A stretch of 64,000 nucleotides of DNA from Acidovorax sp. sic0104 (GTDB lineage Bacteria; Pseudomonadota; Gammaproteobacteria; Burkholderiales; Burkholderiaceae_C): NCBI RefSeq assembly GCF_019219095.1, contig NZ_JAHUWH010000013.1:1-64000 (forward strand). The letters are read 5' to 3'. A model generated the notes under the pieces. The model searched no databases. It was given only the letters and a program-made list of their open reading frames with translations, and was not told the origin of the DNA. Position 1 is the stretch's first letter. Every line of letters starts with the position of its first letter. Shown here in pieces: positions 53,150 through 63,640 of the stretch. The translations under genes were made by a program, and so were the position numbers.

Positions 53150-54340
53150 GTGAGCCCTGTTCCCAATGCCCTGAGGCAGCTGTCCATCGACTGGCGGCTG
53201 GTGTTGATGGGTGCCGTGCTGGTGGCCACCGCCATCGTGTTCAACATCCTCTCGGGCGGGTTGTTCCTGTCGCCCGAGAACCTCTACAACATCGCGCAGC
53301 AGACAGCGGTGGTGGGCATCGTGGCCACGGTGGTGGTGCTGGTCATCGTGGCGCGGCACATCGATCTGTCCGTGGGCTCGGTGATGGGTTTCGTCGGAGT
53401 GCTGATCGCCACGCTGATGTACACCGCCGGCTGGCATTGGGTCGAAGCCTCGCTGGCGGGCCTGGCCGTGGCCATCGGGGTGTCGCTGTACCAGGGCGCG
53501 CTCACGGCGATGCTGGGCGTGCCGTCGTTCGTGGTCACGCTGGGCGGGCTGATGTCGTTTCGCGGTGCTGCGTTCCTGGTGGCTGACGGAAAGACGCAGC
53601 CGGTGAGCGATGCGTTCTTCCAGCGCCTGGGCGGCGGCTTCGACGGCGCCATCGGCGTGCAGGCCGGCTGGGTGCTCGCTGCAGTGCTGGTGGCGCTGCT
53701 GGGCCTCAAGACCTGGATGCGCCGCCGGGCCCAGGCTGCGTACGGCGTGCCCAGCCCGCCCCTGTGGCTGGATGCGCTTGTGGCGGCGGTGCCGGCCGTC
53801 ATTGCCGTGGGCTTTGTCGCCACCATGAACGCCTACCAGATCCCGACCAAGGACACGCCCCAGGGCGTGCCCATCCCGGTGCTGATATGGGGCGGGGTGG
53901 CTGTGGTGCTGTCCTTCATCGTGCGGCGCATGCGCTTCGGGCGCTATGTGTTCGCCATTGGCGGCAACCCCGAGGCGGCGGCGCTGGTGGGCATTCCGGT
54001 GCGCAAGGTCACGCTGATGCTTTTCGCGCTGATGGGAGTGCTCATCACCATCGCCGCCATGGTGTCGATCGCACGGCTCAATGCCGGCACCAACTCGCTG
54101 GGCACGGGCATGGAGCTGTTCGTGATCGCGGCCGCCGTAATCGGCGGCACGGCGCTGGCCGGCGGCAGCGGCTCCATCCTGGGGTCGGTGCTGGGCGCGC
54201 TCATCATGCAGAGCATCGACAGCGGCCTCCTGCTGCTTGATATCTCCATCGGCCTGCGCTACGTGATCATCGGCCAGGTGCTGATCGCGGCGGTGGTGTT
54301 CGATGTCGTATACCGCCGCGTGACGGGAGATGCCGCATGA
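53150..54340 (+). CDS. xylH: D-xylose ABC transporter permease
   Basis: 396 aa, begins with GTG at 53150 (GGCGGAGTG upstream). Ten or so hydrophobic segments of the RbsC/XylH family, with [10 protein letters not shown] near the N-terminus and the conserved cytosolic loop [17 protein letters not shown] that contacts the ATPase. Inner-membrane pore of the xylose importer. The stop overlaps the xylG start by 4 bp. Confidence 0.95.
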   Translation: MSPVPNALRQLSIDWRLVLMGAVLVATAIVFNILSGGLFLSPENLYNIAQQTAVVGIVATVVVLVIVARHIDLSVGSVMGFVGVLIATLMYTAGWHWVEASLAGLAVAIGVSLYQGALTAMLGVPSFVVTLGGLMSFRGAAFLVADGKTQPVSDAFFQRLGGGFDGAIGVQAGWVLAAVLVALLGLKTWMRRRAQAAYGVPSPPLWLDALVAAVPAVIAVGFVATMNAYQIPTKDTPQGVPIPVLIWGGVAVVLSFIVRRMRFGRYVFAIGGNPEAAALVGIPVRKVTLMLFALMGVLITIAAMVSIARLNAGTNSLGTGMELFVIAAAVIGGTALAGGSGSILGSVLGALIMQSIDSGLLLLDISIGLRYVIIGQVLIAAVVFDVVYRRVTGDAA

Positions 54341-55101
54341 GCGCCCCGCTGGTCGAGATGCGCAACATCCGCAAGGCCTTCGGCGGCGTGCGTGCGGTGG
54401 ACGACGTGAGCCTGACCCTGCACCCCGGCGAGGTCGTGGCCCTGCTGGGCCACAACGGCGCGGGCAAGTCCACGCTGATGAAGATGCTGGCCGGTGCCTA
54501 CCCCATCGACAGTGGCGAAGTGCTGGTGCAGGGCGAGGCCGCGAACATCCGCACGCCGGCCGACGCGCAGCGGCGCGGCATCGAGTCGATCTACCAGACG
54601 CTGGCGCTGGCCGACAACCTGGACGCGGTGGCCAACCTGTTCCTCGGCCGCGAGCTGCTCACGCGCTGGCGCACGCTGGATGACCATCGCATGGACGCCG
54701 AGGCCCGCAAGGTCTTCGAGCGGCTGAACAAGAACTTCCGCAACGTGCGCACGCCGGTGCGGCGCCTGTCGGGCGGGCAGCGCCAGGTGGTGGCGATCTC
54801 GCGCGCCATCTACTTCAACGCCCGCATCCTCATCATGGACGAGCCTACCGCTGCGCTCGGCCCCGAGGAGACCGCCATGGTGGGCCGCTTGGTGCGCCAG
54901 CTCAAGGCCGAGGGGGTGGGCATCTTTCTCATCACCCACGACATGCCCGACGTGTTCGGCCTGAGCGACCGGCTGGCCGTCATGAAGAACGGCCGGCTGG
55001 TGGGCGCCTACCGCACCGCCGACGTCACCGAGGACGAAGTCCTGGGCATGATCATCGCTGGCAAACAACCTGAAGGAAAAGCGCAGTACCACGGCCTGTG
55101 A
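54337..55101 (+). CDS. xylG: D-xylose ABC transporter ATP-binding protein, single domain
   Basis: 254 aa, one nucleotide-binding domain: Walker [10 protein letters not shown] at 38-46, signature LSGGQ at 144-148, Walker B ILIMDEP at 164-170 and the H-loop in LITHD. E. coli XylG (~513 aa) has two such domains in one chain; here the second is missing, so two copies of this protein probably dimerise. The family does include single-domain forms. Ends 'GTGA' with the regulator frame. Confidence 0.93.
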   Translation: MSAPLVEMRNIRKAFGGVRAVDDVSLTLHPGEVVALLGHNGAGKSTLMKMLAGAYPIDSGEVLVQGEAANIRTPADAQRRGIESIYQTLALADNLDAVANLFLGRELLTRWRTLDDHRMDAEARKVFERLNKNFRNVRTPVRRLSGGQRQVVAISRAIYFNARILIMDEPTAALGPEETAMVGRLVRQLKAEGVGIFLITHDMPDVFGLSDRLAVMKNGRLVGAYRTADVTEDEVLGMIIAGKQPEGKAQYHGL

Positions 55102-55133
55102 GCCCGCGGTCCGCGCCTTTCAACCCACTTTGC

Positions 55134-56327
55134 ATGAAAACCACCGGCGACCAGCAACTTGTCAAGCGCATCAACCGCAGCGTGCTGCTGCGGCTGCTGC
55201 GCCAGCGCGGCAGCCTCTCGCGCGCGCAACTGGCCCAGGAGAGCGGCCTGACCAAATCCACCGTCAGCCTGCTGGTGCGGGAGCTGATCGAAGAAGGCTG
55301 GTTCGCAGAGACCGGGCTGGCAGCCGCGCAAGGCATGGGCCGCCCGTCCACCCCGCTGCGCCTTGATGGCAGCCGCCGCGCCATGGTGGGCGTGGAGATC
55401 GGCGTCGAGTCGCTGCGGGTGGTGGGCGTGTCGGTCACCGGCGAGGTGCTGTGCTCCGCCGAAGAGCCCCTGGCTGACCGCGACCCCGCCGCCGTGTGCC
55501 GCGAGGTGGCGGCCCTGGTGGTGCGCGCGCAGGCCGAGCTGGCGGCCAGGCAGGCCACGGTATCGGGCGTGGGCATCGGTGTGCCCGGTGCGTTCGACGA
55601 GGCCACCGGCACCATTCGCTTTGCGCCCAACCTGGGATGGCGCGACGTTGCCTTCCTGCCGCTGATCACGCGTGCGCTGGCCGACGCGGGCAGCCCGCCG
55701 GTGGCGGTGCATGTGCAGAACGAGGCGGACACCGCCGCGCTCAGCGAGTACGAGTTTGCAGACGGTGAAGCGATGGACTCGCTGATCTTCGTGACCTGCG
55801 GCGTGGGCGTTGGCGCGGGCATCGTGCTCAACGACCGGCTGTTCACCGGGCTGCAAGGCATGGCCGGCGAAATCGGCCACAGCATCCTTCAGATCGACGG
55901 GCCACCTTGCTCGTGCGGACGCAAGGGCTGTGCCGAAACCTTCTTCGGCGCCCGCGCATTGGGCCGCGATGCGGACGCTGCGCGCGGCGGTGTCTACCTG
56001 GGCGTCGTGCTGCAGAACCTCTGGACCACATTCAACCCCGGTGCCCTGGTGGTGGGTGGCCCGTCGTGTGAGCGGTATCCGGCCCTGGTGCGTACTGCGG
56101 GCGACACGCTGTCGGCATACGCAGCCAGCGCCGGCGTGGCAGCGCCCCCGGTGCGCGCAGCCCGCTACGGCCTGCTGGCTTCCGCGGTGGGCGCTGCTGC
56201 TCTGGTGCTGCACCACGAATTGCGGCCCATGCATGCACCGGCTGCCGTGGGCGCATCGGGTGCCTGCGCACCTGCGGAAACATCCAGAGTTTCATTGCGC
56301 AATCTGCCCTCAGCCGCTTCCCACTGA
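55134..56327 (+). CDS. xylR: ROK-family transcriptional regulator of the xylose operon
   Basis: 397 aa from the ATG at 55134; a GTG at 55098 overlapping the xylG stop would add 12 residues. N-terminal winged helix-turn-helix (VLLRLLRQRGSLSRAQLAQE, then SGLTKSTVSLLVRELIEEGW) and C-terminal sugar-kinase-like ROK domain, with the zinc site EIGHSILQIDGPPCSCGRKG then CAE. ROK XylR proteins repress xylose genes until xylose binds. Placed inside the operon. Confidence 0.9.
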   Translation: MKTTGDQQLVKRINRSVLLRLLRQRGSLSRAQLAQESGLTKSTVSLLVRELIEEGWFAETGLAAAQGMGRPSTPLRLDGSRRAMVGVEIGVESLRVVGVSVTGEVLCSAEEPLADRDPAAVCREVAALVVRAQAELAARQATVSGVGIGVPGAFDEATGTIRFAPNLGWRDVAFLPLITRALADAGSPPVAVHVQNEADTAALSEYEFADGEAMDSLIFVTCGVGVGAGIVLNDRLFTGLQGMAGEIGHSILQIDGPPCSCGRKGCAETFFGARALGRDADAARGGVYLGVVLQNLWTTFNPGALVVGGPSCERYPALVRTAGDTLSAYAASAGVAAPPVRAARYGLLASAVGAAALVLHHELRPMHAPAAVGASGACAPAETSRVSLRNLPSAASH

Positions 56328-56346
56328 AATTTTCCATCCATCATCC

Positions 56347-57795
56347 ATGTATATCGGCATCGACATCGGCACCTCGGAAGTCAAGGCTCTGTTGCTCGCC
56401 CCGGACCAGCGTGTCGTCGGGTCTTCGGGCGCGGCCCTGTCGGTGTCGCGCCCACACCCGGGCCACAGCGAGCAGGATCCAGCCGACTGGTGGGCCGCCA
56501 CCCTGGCGGCACTGGCCGGCCTGCGGGCCGCGCACCCCCGCGAATACGCGGCCACCCAGGGCATCGGCCTGTCGGGACAGATGCACGGTGCCGTGCTGCT
56601 GGACGCACACGACCGCGTGCTGCGCCCCGCCATCCTGTGGAATGACACCCGCAGCGCCGACGAGTGCGCAGCCATGATGCGCGAGCTGCCGGCCCTGAGC
56701 GCCCTGGGCGGCAGCCTGGCCATGCCGGGCTTCACCGCCCCCAAGCTGCGCTGGGTGGCGCGCCACGAGCCCGAGGTGTTCCGGCGCGTGCACAAGGTGC
56801 TGCTGCCCAAGGACCACGTTCGCTTGATGCTGACGGGCGAGCATGTGAGCGACATGTCGGATGCGAGCGGCACGCTGTGGCTGGACGTGCAGCGCCGCGA
56901 CTGGTCGGATGAATTGCTCGCGCTGACCGGACTTGCCCGCCGGCACATGCCGCGCCTGGTGGAGGGCAGTGCCGCCAGCGGCACATTGCGCGCCGATGTG
57001 GCGCAGGCGCTGGGCCTGCCAGCCGGCACGCTGGTGGCGGGCGGTGCGGGTGACAACGCAGCCAGCGCCGTGGGCATGGGCGCAGTAGCGCGCGGCCAGG
57101 GCTTTCTCTCGCTGGGCACCAGCGGCGTGCTGTTCGTCGTCACACCCACCTATCAGCCCAACCCCGCCAGTGCCACGCATGCGTTCTGCCACGCCGTGCC
57201 GGGCCGCTGGCACCAGATGAGCGTGATGCTTGCGGCCGCCAGCGCGCTGCAATGGGTCGCCCAACTGCTCGGGTCCGCGCACGCGGGAGAGATTGCGGCG
57301 CGCGCGCAGGCATTGAGCGCCAGAGACCGCGCAGCGGCGCCGCTGTTCCTGCCCTACCTGAGCGGTGAGCGGACCCCCCACAACGACGCCCAGGTGCGTG
57401 GCAGCTTTCACGGCCTGGACTTCGACACCGACGCCGCGCGCCTGGGCTATGCGGTGATGGAGGGCGTGAGCTTTGGCCTGCTGGATGGCCTGACCGCGCT
57501 GCACGCCGCAGGCAGCCAGGTGCACCGCCTTTCGCTGGTGGGCGGCGGTGCGCGCAGCGCCTTCTGGGCGCAGATGCTGGCCAGCGCGCTGAACGTGGAG
57601 ATCGCCACGCACGGCGATTCGGCCGTCGGCGGTGCTCTGGGCGCGGCCCGCCTTGCGGCGCTGAGTACGGGTGCCTCGATGGAGTCCATCTGCCTGCCAC
57701 CGCCCATCGACACCGTCTACCAGCCCGACGCCGGCGAGCGCGTGTTGCTCGCGCCGCGCCATGCCCTTTTTCGCAGCCTGTACCGCAGGTCCTGA
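56347..57795 (+). CDS. xylB: Xylulokinase
   Basis: 482 aa from the ATG at 56347. FGGY-family kinase: phosphate-1 loop GIDIGTSEVKA, LSGQMHGAVLLD, catalytic region near LWNDTRSADEC, ATP loop SLGTSGVLFV and YLSGERTPHND. Converts D-xylulose to xylulose 5-phosphate, which enters the pentose phosphate pathway. Cytosolic; 21 bp before xylA. Confidence 0.96.
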   Translation: MYIGIDIGTSEVKALLLAPDQRVVGSSGAALSVSRPHPGHSEQDPADWWAATLAALAGLRAAHPREYAATQGIGLSGQMHGAVLLDAHDRVLRPAILWNDTRSADECAAMMRELPALSALGGSLAMPGFTAPKLRWVARHEPEVFRRVHKVLLPKDHVRLMLTGEHVSDMSDASGTLWLDVQRRDWSDELLALTGLARRHMPRLVEGSAASGTLRADVAQALGLPAGTLVAGGAGDNAASAVGMGAVARGQGFLSLGTSGVLFVVTPTYQPNPASATHAFCHAVPGRWHQMSVMLAAASALQWVAQLLGSAHAGEIAARAQALSARDRAAAPLFLPYLSGERTPHNDAQVRGSFHGLDFDTDAARLGYAVMEGVSFGLLDGLTALHAAGSQVHRLSLVGGGARSAFWAQMLASALNVEIATHGDSAVGGALGAARLAALSTGASMESICLPPPIDTVYQPDAGERVLLAPRHALFRSLYRRS

Positions 57796-57816
57796 TGTCC
57801 CTCGCCGAGAACCTTC

Positions 57817-59133
57817 ATGAGCACTTACTTTTCCGAAATGGCCCCCATCGCCTACGAAGGGCCGCAGTCCACCAACCCGCTGGCCTTCAAGTGGTACGAC
57901 AAGGACCGCCTTGTGCTGGGCAAGCGCATGGAAGACCACCTGCGCTTTGCGGTGTGCTATTGGCACAGCTTCTGCTGGAACGGGTTCGACCCGTTCGGTT
58001 ACGACGGCACCTTCGAGCGCCCCTGGCAGCAGGTGGCCAACCCCATGGCCGCTGCGCGCCTGAAGGCCGATGCAGCGTTCGACTTCTTCGCCCGTCTGGG
58101 CGCTCCGTATTACTGCTTCCATGACCGGGACGTGGCGCCCGAAGGCAGCACGCCCCGCGAGAGCGTGAACCACCTGCACGAAATGATCGACGTGCTGCAG
58201 GCCAAGCAGGCTGCCACCGGCATGAAGCTGCTATGGGGCACGGCCAATCTGTTCAGCCACCGCCGCTTCATGTCGGGCGCGGCCACCAACCCCGATCCCG
58301 AGATATTCGCACTGGCCGCGCTCCAGGTGAAAGAGGCGATGGACGCGACGCTCAAGCTCGGCGGTGAGAACTACGTGCTCTGGGGCGGCCGCGAAGGCTA
58401 CGAAACCCTGCTCAACACCCGCGTCGGGCAGGAGCTGGACCAGCTGGGGCGCTTTCTGAACATGGTGGTGGAGTACAAGCACAAGATCGGCTTCAAGGGC
58501 ACGATCCTGATCGAGCCCAAGCCGCGGGAGCCCACCAAGCACCAGTACGACTTCGACACCGCCACGGTCTATGGCTTTCTGGCGCGCTACGGCCTAGACA
58601 AGGAGGTCAAGGTCAATATCGAAGCCAACCACGCGACGCTGTCGGGCCACAGCTTCGAGCACGAGATCGCCACCGCCATCGACCTGGGCATCTTCGGCTC
58701 CATCGACATGAACCGCGGCGACATGCAGTGCGGCTGGGACACCGACCAGTTCCCGAACAGCGTGCCCGAGACCGCGCTGGCGCTGTACCTGATCCTGCAG
58801 GCCGGCGGCTTCACCACGGGAGGGCTGAACTTCGACGCCAAGGTGCGGCGCCAGTCGATTGACGCCGAAGACATGTTCCACGGACACATCGGCGGCATGG
58901 ATGTGTCCGCGCGTGCGCTGCTGGTGGCCGAGAAGATGCTCGCCGACGGGCGCCTGGCCCGCCATGTCGATGCGCGCTATGCTGGCTGGGGCGGCGAGTT
59001 CGGCCAGGACCTGCTGGCCGGCCGGCTGGGGCTTGGCCAGGTGGCAGAGCGGGCACTGGAGCGCAACCGCGACACGCGCCCCGCGTCGGGGCGGCAGGAG
59101 CTTCTGGAAAACCTGCTCAACAGCTACCTGTGA
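57817..59133 (+). CDS. xylA: Xylose isomerase
   Basis: 438 aa. Converts D-xylose to D-xylulose with two divalent metals. Conserved segments: [17 protein letters not shown] (active-site His), [42 protein letters not shown] (metal ligands), and [15 protein letters not shown]. Length is that of class II isomerases. The stop overlaps a possible GTG of the next gene; the operon thus continues. Confidence 0.97.
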   Translation: MSTYFSEMAPIAYEGPQSTNPLAFKWYDKDRLVLGKRMEDHLRFAVCYWHSFCWNGFDPFGYDGTFERPWQQVANPMAAARLKADAAFDFFARLGAPYYCFHDRDVAPEGSTPRESVNHLHEMIDVLQAKQAATGMKLLWGTANLFSHRRFMSGAATNPDPEIFALAALQVKEAMDATLKLGGENYVLWGGREGYETLLNTRVGQELDQLGRFLNMVVEYKHKIGFKGTILIEPKPREPTKHQYDFDTATVYGFLARYGLDKEVKVNIEANHATLSGHSFEHEIATAIDLGIFGSIDMNRGDMQCGWDTDQFPNSVPETALALYLILQAGGFTTGGLNFDAKVRRQSIDAEDMFHGHIGGMDVSARALLVAEKMLADGRLARHVDARYAGWGGEFGQDLLAGRLGLGQVAERALERNRDTRPASGRQELLENLLNSYL

Positions 59134-59165
59134 TCCGCCTCTGGCCGCCATTCGTTGGAGAGAAC

Positions 59166-60173
59166 ATGAAACCCGTCGCATGGGGTGTGTTGAGCACCGC
59201 CAGGATCGGCCTGCAGCAGGTGATCCCTGCGATGCAGTCCAGCCCGCTGGTCGAGGTGCGGGCGATTGCCTCGCGCTCCTTGCCGGCCGCGCAGGAGGCG
59301 GCGCGGACCCTGGGCATCGCTCAGGCCTATGGAAGCTATGAAGCGCTTCTGGCCGACCCGCAGATCGAAGCCATCTACAACCCGCTGCCCAACCACCTGC
59401 ATGTGCCTCTGACCTTGCAGGCAGCCGCAGCGGGCAAGCACGTGCTGTGCGAGAAACCGGTGGCGCTCAGCGCCGCCGAAGCCGAGACCCTGCGGGCTGC
59501 ATCCGCCCAGGTCCTGATCGAAGAGGCCTTCATGGTGCGCCACCATCCGCAGTGGCGGCGCGCCCGTGAGCTGGTGCGGGCCGGGCGCATCGGCGAGCTG
59601 CAGGCGGTGCAGGTGTTCTTCTCGTACTTCAACGACGACCCGGGCAATATCCGCAACCAGCCCGGCATCGGCGGCGGGGCGCTGTACGACATCGGCTGCT
59701 ATGCCGTGCTGGCGGGGCGCTATCTGTTCGAGGCCGAGCCGCTGCGCGCCGTCTCGCTCGTGGATCGCGACCCGCGCATGGGCACCGACCGGCTCACCAG
59801 CGCCCTGCTGGATTTCGGCGCCGGTCGGCAGCTGAACTTCACCGTCTCGACCCAGAGCGTGCGTTTCCAGCGGGTGCAGGTGGTGGGCACCCTGGGCCGC
59901 ATCGAGCTGTTCATACCCTTCAATGCGGCCCGGGGCGAGCCCATGCACCTGGCGCTGGATGAGGGGGGCCGGCTCGACGGCAGCAGCGTCACGGTCGAAA
60001 CCCTGCCTGCGGCCGACCAGTACCGGCTGCAGGTGGAGGACTTTTCCCGGCGGGTGCGCGACGCAGGGCACGGCCCGCAAGGCGCCGGCGTGGAAGATGC
60101 GGTGGCGCAGGCGCGGGTGATAGACGCCCTGTGGCGGTCCGAGCGCACCGGCCGCTGGGAAGCTGTGGCCTGA
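59166..60173 (+). CDS. Gfo/Idh/MocA-family oxidoreductase
   Basis: 335 aa from the ATG at 59166 (TTGGAGAG upstream). N-terminal Rossmann fold (VAWGVLSTARIG) with the family EKP motif in VLCEKPVALS, then the C-terminal beta sheet domain. Relatives include D-xylose 1-dehydrogenase and inositol dehydrogenases that use NAD(P). As the last gene of the xylose cluster it may act on xylose or another pentose, but that is inferred from position. Confidence 0.88.
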   Translation: MKPVAWGVLSTARIGLQQVIPAMQSSPLVEVRAIASRSLPAAQEAARTLGIAQAYGSYEALLADPQIEAIYNPLPNHLHVPLTLQAAAAGKHVLCEKPVALSAAEAETLRAASAQVLIEEAFMVRHHPQWRRARELVRAGRIGELQAVQVFFSYFNDDPGNIRNQPGIGGGALYDIGCYAVLAGRYLFEAEPLRAVSLVDRDPRMGTDRLTSALLDFGAGRQLNFTVSTQSVRFQRVQVVGTLGRIELFIPFNAARGEPMHLALDEGGRLDGSSVTVETLPAADQYRLQVEDFSRRVRDAGHGPQGAGVEDAVAQARVIDALWRSERTGRWEAVA

Positions 60174-60514
60174 CGACGCGGTGTCGAGCGGCCGCACGGC
60201 ATCGCTCCCGCGCCAGGCGGGTGCCGGTTGGCGATGTGCGGGCGGGCGACGAGGGCTCGGCGGCGGGTCGCCCGCACCGGGCCGGGCCGCACGGCCTGTG
60301 GGGCAGTCTAAAATCGCTTGATGTCGTTCGGCCTCTTCGCAAGAGAAGGGTGCCCCGACAATGCGCCCCAAGCCACTTTGCCGCCGCGTGCCGCCGCAGT
60401 CACCTACGGCCAGGCGCCTTCCCACCCACATGTGATGCCGCTGCTGATTCCTTCCCTGTCCGCCGCTCCCGCACCCCTCGCCAAGCGCCAGCCGCGCCGT
60501 GCGGAGGGCTGCGC
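60174..60514. other. Gene-free stretch before hda
   Basis: 341 bp, GC-rich, no supported ORF. TAAAAT at 60308-60313 may be a -10 box for the hda operon. Confidence 0.45.
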
Positions 60515-61216
60515 ATGATGAAGCAACTGGCGCTGGACATCGGCCTGGCCACGGGGCCCACCCTGGCGCGTTTCTTTGCCGGCCCCAATGAGGCGGCCCT
60601 CCAGCATCTGCGCCTGGCAGCGGGCGACGGCAGCAGCCAGGCCACCCGCTCGCCGGTGCCCACCTACCTCTGGGGCGAGCCCGGTAGCGGCAAGACCCAC
60701 CTGCTCAAGGCCGTGCGCCAATCCCTCAAGGAGCAGGGCGCGAGCGTCGGCTGGCTGGACCCGTCGGTGGCCGAGCCCCCGGATTTCGACGAGGGCTGGG
60801 CCGCCATCGTCATGGACGACGTGCACCTGTACGACACCGCCCAGCAGGCCACCGCCTTCAACTGGTTCGTGAATGCGATCAGCCCTGCCAGCGGCAGCCA
60901 GCGCTGGGTGCTGGCCGCCGGCAACCTGCCTCCGGCCGACCTGCCTCTGCGCGACGACCTGCGCAGCCGCCTGGGCTGGGGCCATGTATTCCAGCTGCAG
61001 CTGCTGGGCGAGGCCGAGCGCCGTTCGGTGCTGCGCCAGGAGGCCGATGCGCGGGGCGTGTTTCTGGGCGACGACGTGATGGACTACATGCTCAATCGCT
61101 TCTCGCGCGACCTGGGCAGCCTGATGCTGCTGCTCGACCAGCTTGATGCCTTTGCGCTGCGCACCCAGCGGGCCATCACCATACCCTTGCTCAAGACCAT
61201 GCTCGAGTCGGAATGA
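60515..61216 (+). CDS. hda: DnaA regulatory inactivator Hda
   Basis: 233 aa from the ATG at 60515 (GCGGAGGG upstream; an ATG at 60518 is also possible). A clamp-binding motif QLALDI at 4-9 precedes the AAA domain (Walker A GEPGSGKT at 54-61, Walker B IVMDDVHL with D101/D102). With the sliding clamp, Hda stimulates ATP hydrolysis by DnaA and so prevents re-initiation of replication. First gene of the hda-HAD-pcnB-folK run. Confidence 0.94.
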   Translation: MMKQLALDIGLATGPTLARFFAGPNEAALQHLRLAAGDGSSQATRSPVPTYLWGEPGSGKTHLLKAVRQSLKEQGASVGWLDPSVAEPPDFDEGWAAIVMDDVHLYDTAQQATAFNWFVNAISPASGSQRWVLAAGNLPPADLPLRDDLRSRLGWGHVFQLQLLGEAERRSVLRQEADARGVFLGDDVMDYMLNRFSRDLGSLMLLLDQLDAFALRTQRAITIPLLKTMLESE

Positions 61217-61249
61217 CGAGGCGCCCTTCTTTGCCTTTTGTGAACCTGA

Positions 61250-61975
61250 ATGACCTCTGATACCCGCCGCCTGCGGCTTGCGCTGTTCGATCTCGACCAC
61301 ACGCTGCTCCCGCTCGACTCCGACTATGAATGGGGCGAATTCACCATCCGCATCGGCTGGAACGACCCGGTGGAGTTCGCGCGCCGCAACGGCGAGTTCT
61401 ACGCCCACTACCAGGCCGGCACGCTCAATGTGCACGACTACGTGCGCTTTGCGACCGAAGCCGTGCGCCTGCGCGGGCCCGAGGCCTCGGCGGCCGCCCA
61501 TGCGCAGTTCATGCGTGACGTGATCGGCCCGGCGATCAAGCCCCAGGCGCTTGACCTCATCCGCCAGCACCAGGATGCGGGCGACACCGTGCTCATCGTG
61601 ACCGCCACCAATGAGTTCGTGACGCGCCCCATCGCCCAGGCGCTGGGCGTGGCCGATGATGCGCTGCTGGCCGTGCAACTGGCCCGCGACCCGCTCACCC
61701 ACTGGTATACCGGCGAGATCGAAGGCGTGCCCACCATGCGCGAGGGCAAGGTTCGCCGCATGGAGGCATGGCTGGCGGAGCGCGGGCTGGCCTGGGCGGA
61801 CGTGGACAGCACTTTCTACAGCGACTCCATGAACGACGTGCCCCTGCTCGAAAAGGTGGACCGTCCCGTGGCGACCAACCCCGACCCGCGCCTGCGCGCG
61901 ATGGCCCAGGAGCGCGGCTGGCGCATACTGGACCTGTTCTCCCAGACTGAAGCCCACGAGGACCCCGCGTCCTGA
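61250..61975 (+). CDS. HAD-superfamily IB hydrolase
   Basis: 241 aa. Motif I ALFDLDHTLLPLDSD, motif II around VLIVTATNEFV, motif III lysine near MREGKVRRME and motif IV FYSDSMNDVPLLE. Phosphatase of the SerB/PSP-like subclass; substrate not assigned, though the position between hda and pcnB is conserved in beta-proteobacteria. Confidence 0.92.
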   Translation: MTSDTRRLRLALFDLDHTLLPLDSDYEWGEFTIRIGWNDPVEFARRNGEFYAHYQAGTLNVHDYVRFATEAVRLRGPEASAAAHAQFMRDVIGPAIKPQALDLIRQHQDAGDTVLIVTATNEFVTRPIAQALGVADDALLAVQLARDPLTHWYTGEIEGVPTMREGKVRRMEAWLAERGLAWADVDSTFYSDSMNDVPLLEKVDRPVATNPDPRLRAMAQERGWRILDLFSQTEAHEDPAS

Positions 61976-62017
61976 CCCCCGCGCCCTGGCGCCAGACCTT
62001 TTGCTTCACTCGCACCC

Positions 62018-63640
62018 ATGATCAAGAAGTTCATCGACAAACTGCTGGGCAAATCGACCCCCGGCACCTCGGGCGGCAAGCCGCATTTCGGCAAGCGCGA
62101 AGAGGTGTCCGCCGCCGTGCACGGCATCAATCCCGAACTGGTGGACCGCCGTGCCGCCGATGTGGTGGCCACGCTCAAGCAGGCCGGCTACGAGGCTTAC
62201 ATCGTGGGGGGCGCCGTGCGCGACCTGCTGCTGGGCCTGCGGCCCAAGGACTTTGACGTCGCCACCAACGCCACGCCCGAGCAGGTCAAGGGGCTGTTCC
62301 GCCGCGCCTTCATCATCGGCAAGCGCTTTCGCATCGTGCACGTCGTGCATGGCCGGGGCCGTGAGCATGAGGTGATCGAAGTCTCCACGTTCCGCGCATA
62401 CCTGGACAACAGCGCGGCAGGGCAGGTCAGCGGCAATGAAAAGACCTCCAAGGCAGCGCTGGCGGGCATGCAGCATGCGGTGGATGCTTCCGGCCGCGTG
62501 CTGCGCGACAACGTCTGGGGCCCGCAGGACGAAGACGCCACGCGCCGGGACTTCACCGTGAACGCGATGTACTACGACCCCGTTTCCCAGGTTGTGGTGG
62601 ATTACCACAAGGGCATCCAGGACGCGAAGAAGAAGACCTTGCGCATGATCGGGGACCCGGCCACGCGCTACCGCGAAGACCCGGTGCGCATCATCCGCGC
62701 CGTGCGCTTTGCCGCCAAGCTCAGCGGCCTGGGCTTCACCATCGACGCCAAGACCGTGGCGCCCCTGGTGCAGTCGCAGGCCCTGCTGGCCGACGTGCCG
62801 CAAAGCCGCATGTTCGACGAGATGCTCAAGCTGCTGCAGACCGGGCACTCGATCGCCAGCGTCGAGCAACTGCGCAAGCTGGGCCTGGCCAAGGGCATCT
62901 ACCCGCTGCTGGATGTGGCGGTGGAGCGTGCGGACACCCCGTTCGTGAAGGCCGCGTTGCTCGACACGGACCGCCGCGTCAACGAGGGCAAGCCTGTGGC
63001 CCCCAGCTTTTTGCTCGCCTGCGTGCTGTGGGAAGACGTGCGCAAGAGCTGGACGGAGCGCCTGGCCCAGCGCCAGCACCCTCTGCCCGCGCTGCAGGAT
63101 GCCATTGACGACGTGTTCGACAAGCGCATCGGCGATGTGTCGGGCCGTGGCAAGCTGGCCGCCGACATGCGCGAGATCTGGGTCATGCAGCCCCGCTTTG
63201 AAAAGCGTGTGGGCAGCACGCCGTTTGGCATGGTGATACAGCCACGCTTCCGTGCGGGCTTCGACTTCTTGCGCCTGCGCGCCGATGTGGGCGAGGTGGA
63301 CGAAGCCCTGGCCGAGTGGTGGCAGGACTTCCAGGGCGCTGACGACGAGCGCCGCGAAGACCTGATGGATCAGGCCAAGGAAGAGCAGCGGGCTCGCCAG
63401 AAGGCGCAGCAGCCCGTGGTCAAGCGGGTGCCGCGCCCTGCGCCGGTGCCTGCGTCTGCGTCTGCTGCCACGCCGCGCGAAGATGGTGCTGCGAACGCTG
63501 CCGACCCAGGCGAGGATGCGGCCGAATTCTCGGGCGACGCAGCCGCCGCGCCCAAGAAGCGCCGCCGGCGTCGCCGCAAGCCGGGTGGCGGTGGGGGTGA
63601 CAGCGCGGGCTCCGGCCCCGGCCCCGCCACGGATGCCTGA
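62018..63640 (+). CDS. pcnB: Poly(A) polymerase I
   Basis: 540 aa. Nucleotidyltransferase with YIVGGAVRDLLLG at 62-73 and the catalytic DFD at 78-80; RNA-binding region RRDFTVNAMYYD. Adds 3' poly(A) tails that tag RNA for decay. The last ~100 residues are Ala/Pro-rich and end in a basic PKKRRRRRRKPGGGG tail, probably for RNA contact. Overlaps folK by 8 bp. Confidence 0.95.
   Translation: MIKKFIDKLLGKSTPGTSGGKPHFGKREEVSAAVHGINPELVDRRAADVVATLKQAGYEAYIVGGAVRDLLLGLRPKDFDVATNATPEQVKGLFRRAFIIGKRFRIVHVVHGRGREHEVIEVSTFRAYLDNSAAGQVSGNEKTSKAALAGMQHAVDASGRVLRDNVWGPQDEDATRRDFTVNAMYYDPVSQVVVDYHKGIQDAKKKTLRMIGDPATRYREDPVRIIRAVRFAAKLSGLGFTIDAKTVAPLVQSQALLADVPQSRMFDEMLKLLQTGHSIASVEQLRKLGLAKGIYPLLDVAVERADTPFVKAALLDTDRRVNEGKPVAPSFLLACVLWEDVRKSWTERLAQRQHPLPALQDAIDDVFDKRIGDVSGRGKLAADMREIWVMQPRFEKRVGSTPFGMVIQPRFRAGFDFLRLRADVGEVDEALAEWWQDFQGADDERREDLMDQAKEEQRARQKAQQPVVKRVPRPAPVPASASAATPREDGAANAADPGEDAAEFSGDAAAAPKKRRRRRRKPGGGGGDSAGSGPGPATDA

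Noticed and set aside
56341..58179. 612-aa open frame antisense to xylB/xylA
   Set aside because: Crosses two well-supported genes; shadow composition.
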